Assembly: GCA_029573365.1 (NCBI GenBank)
Contig: JAKQGD010000402.1
Location: forward strand, 1-18,157
Direction: 5' to 3'
DNA from: Bacteroidota bacterium
GTDB lineage: Bacteria; Bacteroidota; Bacteroidia; Chitinophagales; Saprospiraceae
Length of the DNA stretch: 18,157 nt
Of the stretch, positions 16,723 to 18,157 are shown piece after piece. Position 1 is the stretch's first letter. Each line of letters begins with the position of its first letter. The translations under genes were made by a program, and so were the position numbers. Below the pieces are notes generated by a model that saw only the letters and a list, made by a program, of their open reading frames with translations, made no database searches and was not told where the DNA came from.

Positions 16723-18157
16723 TGGGCCTGGTATTTATTTTTATGTTTTTACTGTCTAGTTGTACCAAGGACGAAGCTGTGGGGAATTCGATCACAGAAG
16801 AACAAACAGAAAACAGGGCTTTAGAAACTGCATTATCAGGTATTGATAACTCCCAGAATATCACAACAGACTGCGGAGAAATGCAAATGGCAAATACAGA
16901 AATTTTGGTTTCTGGCCCTAAGGTTAAAACCTCAGCTGTTAATCAAATTAAACTATTACAGTTTTACCAGAAAATGCTGGAATCAAACACATTTTTATGG
17001 GACTCAAATTTTCAAAAAATATATGGTGTGCCATTTTTTGACATGGGCTTATATTTTGAAAATTCAAACCATACATTAATAAAATTGCCTGTCTTTGATG
17101 ACAATAAAAACAAAGTTACCAGTTTTTTTACAGTACTTAAAGTTTCTGATAGAGTGTTTGAATATTCGTTTATTGACAGGAGTTTTCACGAGTTAGCGTT
17201 TGCGGCTAATCCTTCTGACCCTATAAATGCAAAAAACCAGACGTTATTCAGACTTTTCGACTATGGTGTTAGCAATGAACAGGTTCCCCCGGATATTACA
17301 GGAGGCAATAGTGAGTCACCTGATTGTATTACAGGAACAGGAACAGTTGCCGTATTAATGCAGGTCGATTATAAGGATGCCGGGTGTAATGATTGCCCAG
17401 AATCATGCTGTGTTGAGGTAATTGTTGATTATGTATCCTATGGCCTCTGCTATGGTTCAAGTAATAGTAGTGGAAGTAATGGTAGTGGTAGTGGTAGTGG
17501 TAGGGGCTATGGTGGAGGGGGTGGATATTATGGAAGTAATGGGACTAGTAACTCTTCGTTTGCAACGATAATATCAATTCATAACTCTAATATGCATTTC
17601 TATCCAGATTATGTAAATAGTTTGGCAGAAATAAATATAACGAGCATTGACCAATTGCTTGATTTTTTCGGGCCTGTAGGAAACAGATTTAGTGGTTATT
17701 TATTGGCTTCTCATTATTATAACCAGTATATGATAAGCGGCGAATCTGTTTCATTTAAAGATTTGATAGAAGCGGCAAAATTATGGCTATACAACACCAC
17801 TCCCCCAGTACAAGAGATTGATAATGGTATAGATATTATATATGGCCAGGTAGCATCAACCCCTCCAAACAACTATTTCTTGGCAGGTGGAGTAGAACCA
17901 TTGGGAAATGTTGAAGATTTAACACATGGGTATTTTGGAAACGATAAGAACATTAGTCAGAAACTTGCACTCAAAGGCGGCACCCTGCTCGATGGTTTTG
18001 GCGGCAAGCCTCTCTACAATAGCGTCATCCTTGTGGAAGGTAAAAAAATCATCGCTGTAGGCCATGAAGGAAACTTACAGGTTCCCGACGGCTACCAGGT
18101 TGTATCTACCGAAGGCATGACCGTGATGCCGGGTCTATGGGATATGCATGTGCACCT
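16722..18157 (+). CDS. Lipoprotein fused in frame to a metal-dependent amidohydrolase (partial, runs off window)
   Basis: The frame is open for 478 codons to the window end. Residues 1-14 are a lipoprotein signal (MGLVFIFMFLLSSC, lipobox LSSC) without the usual basic start. Residues ~40-190 are an unrecognised globular part (FQKIYGVPFFDMGLYF and a following beta-rich stretch). Cysteines cluster at 202, 222, 225, 229, 230 and 243. Residues ~245-280 are a Ser/Gly/Asn-rich linker, and 281-411 are a further unknown domain. From about residue 412 it reads SQKLALKGGTLLDGFGG and on to MPGLWDMHVH, the opening beta sandwich and HxH metal site (His476, His478) of imidazolonepropionase-like amidohydrolases. 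SQK looks like the mature start of a normal amidohydrolase whose signal peptide is missing. Composition shifts there: line 17581-17640 has 14/60 G+C and line 18001-18060 has 28/60. The gene is chimeric by recombination or by misassembly. Confidence 0.72.
   Translation, partial: MGLVFIFMFLLSSCTKDEAVGNSITEEQTENRALETALSGIDNSQNITTDCGEMQMANTEILVSGPKVKTSAVNQIKLLQFYQKMLESNTFLWDSNFQKIYGVPFFDMGLYFENSNHTLIKLPVFDDNKNKVTSFFTVLKVSDRVFEYSFIDRSFHELAFAANPSDPINAKNQTLFRLFDYGVSNEQVPPDITGGNSESPDCITGTGTVAVLMQVDYKDAGCNDCPESCCVEVIVDYVSYGLCYGSSNSSGSNGSGSGSGRGYGGGGGYYGSNGTSNSSFATIISIHNSNMHFYPDYVNSLAEINITSIDQLLDFFGPVGNRFSGYLLASHYYNQYMISGESVSFKDLIEAAKLWLYNTTPPVQEIDNGIDIIYGQVASTPPNNYFLAGGVEPLGNVEDLTHGYFGNDKNISQKLALKGGTLLDGFGGKPLYNSVILVEGKKIIAVGHEGNLQVPDGYQVVSTEGMTVMPGLWDMHVH
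17481..17503 (+). repeat. In-frame GGTAGT microsatellite
   Basis: Almost four tandem copies of GGTAGT encode alternating Gly-Ser inside the low-complexity linker of the lipoprotein. The 6-bp unit keeps the frame, so copy-number changes would alter linker length only. Confidence 0.75.

Noticed and set aside
17481..17503. CRISPR-like or other functional repeat array
   Set aside because: It is a simple hexanucleotide repeat inside a coding linker, with no spacers.

Overview
The window looks like chromosomal DNA of a Bacteroidota bacterium, most likely from the Saprospiria/Chitinophagia side. The evidence is several perfect copies of the Bacteroidota -7 promoter element TAnnTTTG just upstream of genes, signal peptides ending in a Gln-containing site (FGQ, SGQ), few Shine-Dalgarno sequences, a Reg_prop beta-propeller sensor, a SprA-related outer-membrane protein and an L25/CTC ribosomal protein. 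The genus cannot be told from this stretch.

Layout. Positions 1-3728 (minus strand) form a probable operon: a VIT/vWA surface protein (3728-1713), a lipoprotein with a clan-CD (caspase-like) His/Cys signature that overlaps it by 4 bp (1716-703), and after a 61-bp gap the start of a secreted beta-propeller protein that leaves the window (641-1). Positions 3889-4846 (plus) hold a promoter, an unknown four-helix membrane protein and an AhpD/CMD-type CxxCxxxH protein. hemW (5961-4834, minus) meets the CMD gene tail to tail with a 13-bp overlap and is divergent from an Omp85-type outer-membrane protein (to 7815, plus). A minus-strand pair follows: an EamA transporter and an O-methyltransferase (9369-7825). 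Next on the plus strand come prs, rplY and a sulfide:quinone oxidoreductase-like flavoprotein, with clear hairpin terminators after rplY and after the flavoprotein. A 1165-residue SprA-related outer-membrane protein occupies 16389-12892 (minus).

The right end (about 16390-17955) is visibly AT-richer than the rest. It carries a lipoprotein gene (from 16722) that stays open to the window edge. At about 17955 it runs in frame, without a signal peptide in between, into a standard metal-dependent amidohydrolase. Base composition changes at the same place. This is the most unusual structure here: either a real chimeric gene made by recombination or an assembly join.

Housekeeping genes (prs, rplY, hemW) are interspersed with envelope genes, and nothing suggests a plasmid or phage. 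The parts most worth following are the VIT/vWA plus caspase-like lipoprotein pair, the chimeric lipoprotein-amidohydrolase frame, the short SprA relative, and the perfect inverted repeat just upstream of the flavoprotein promoter.
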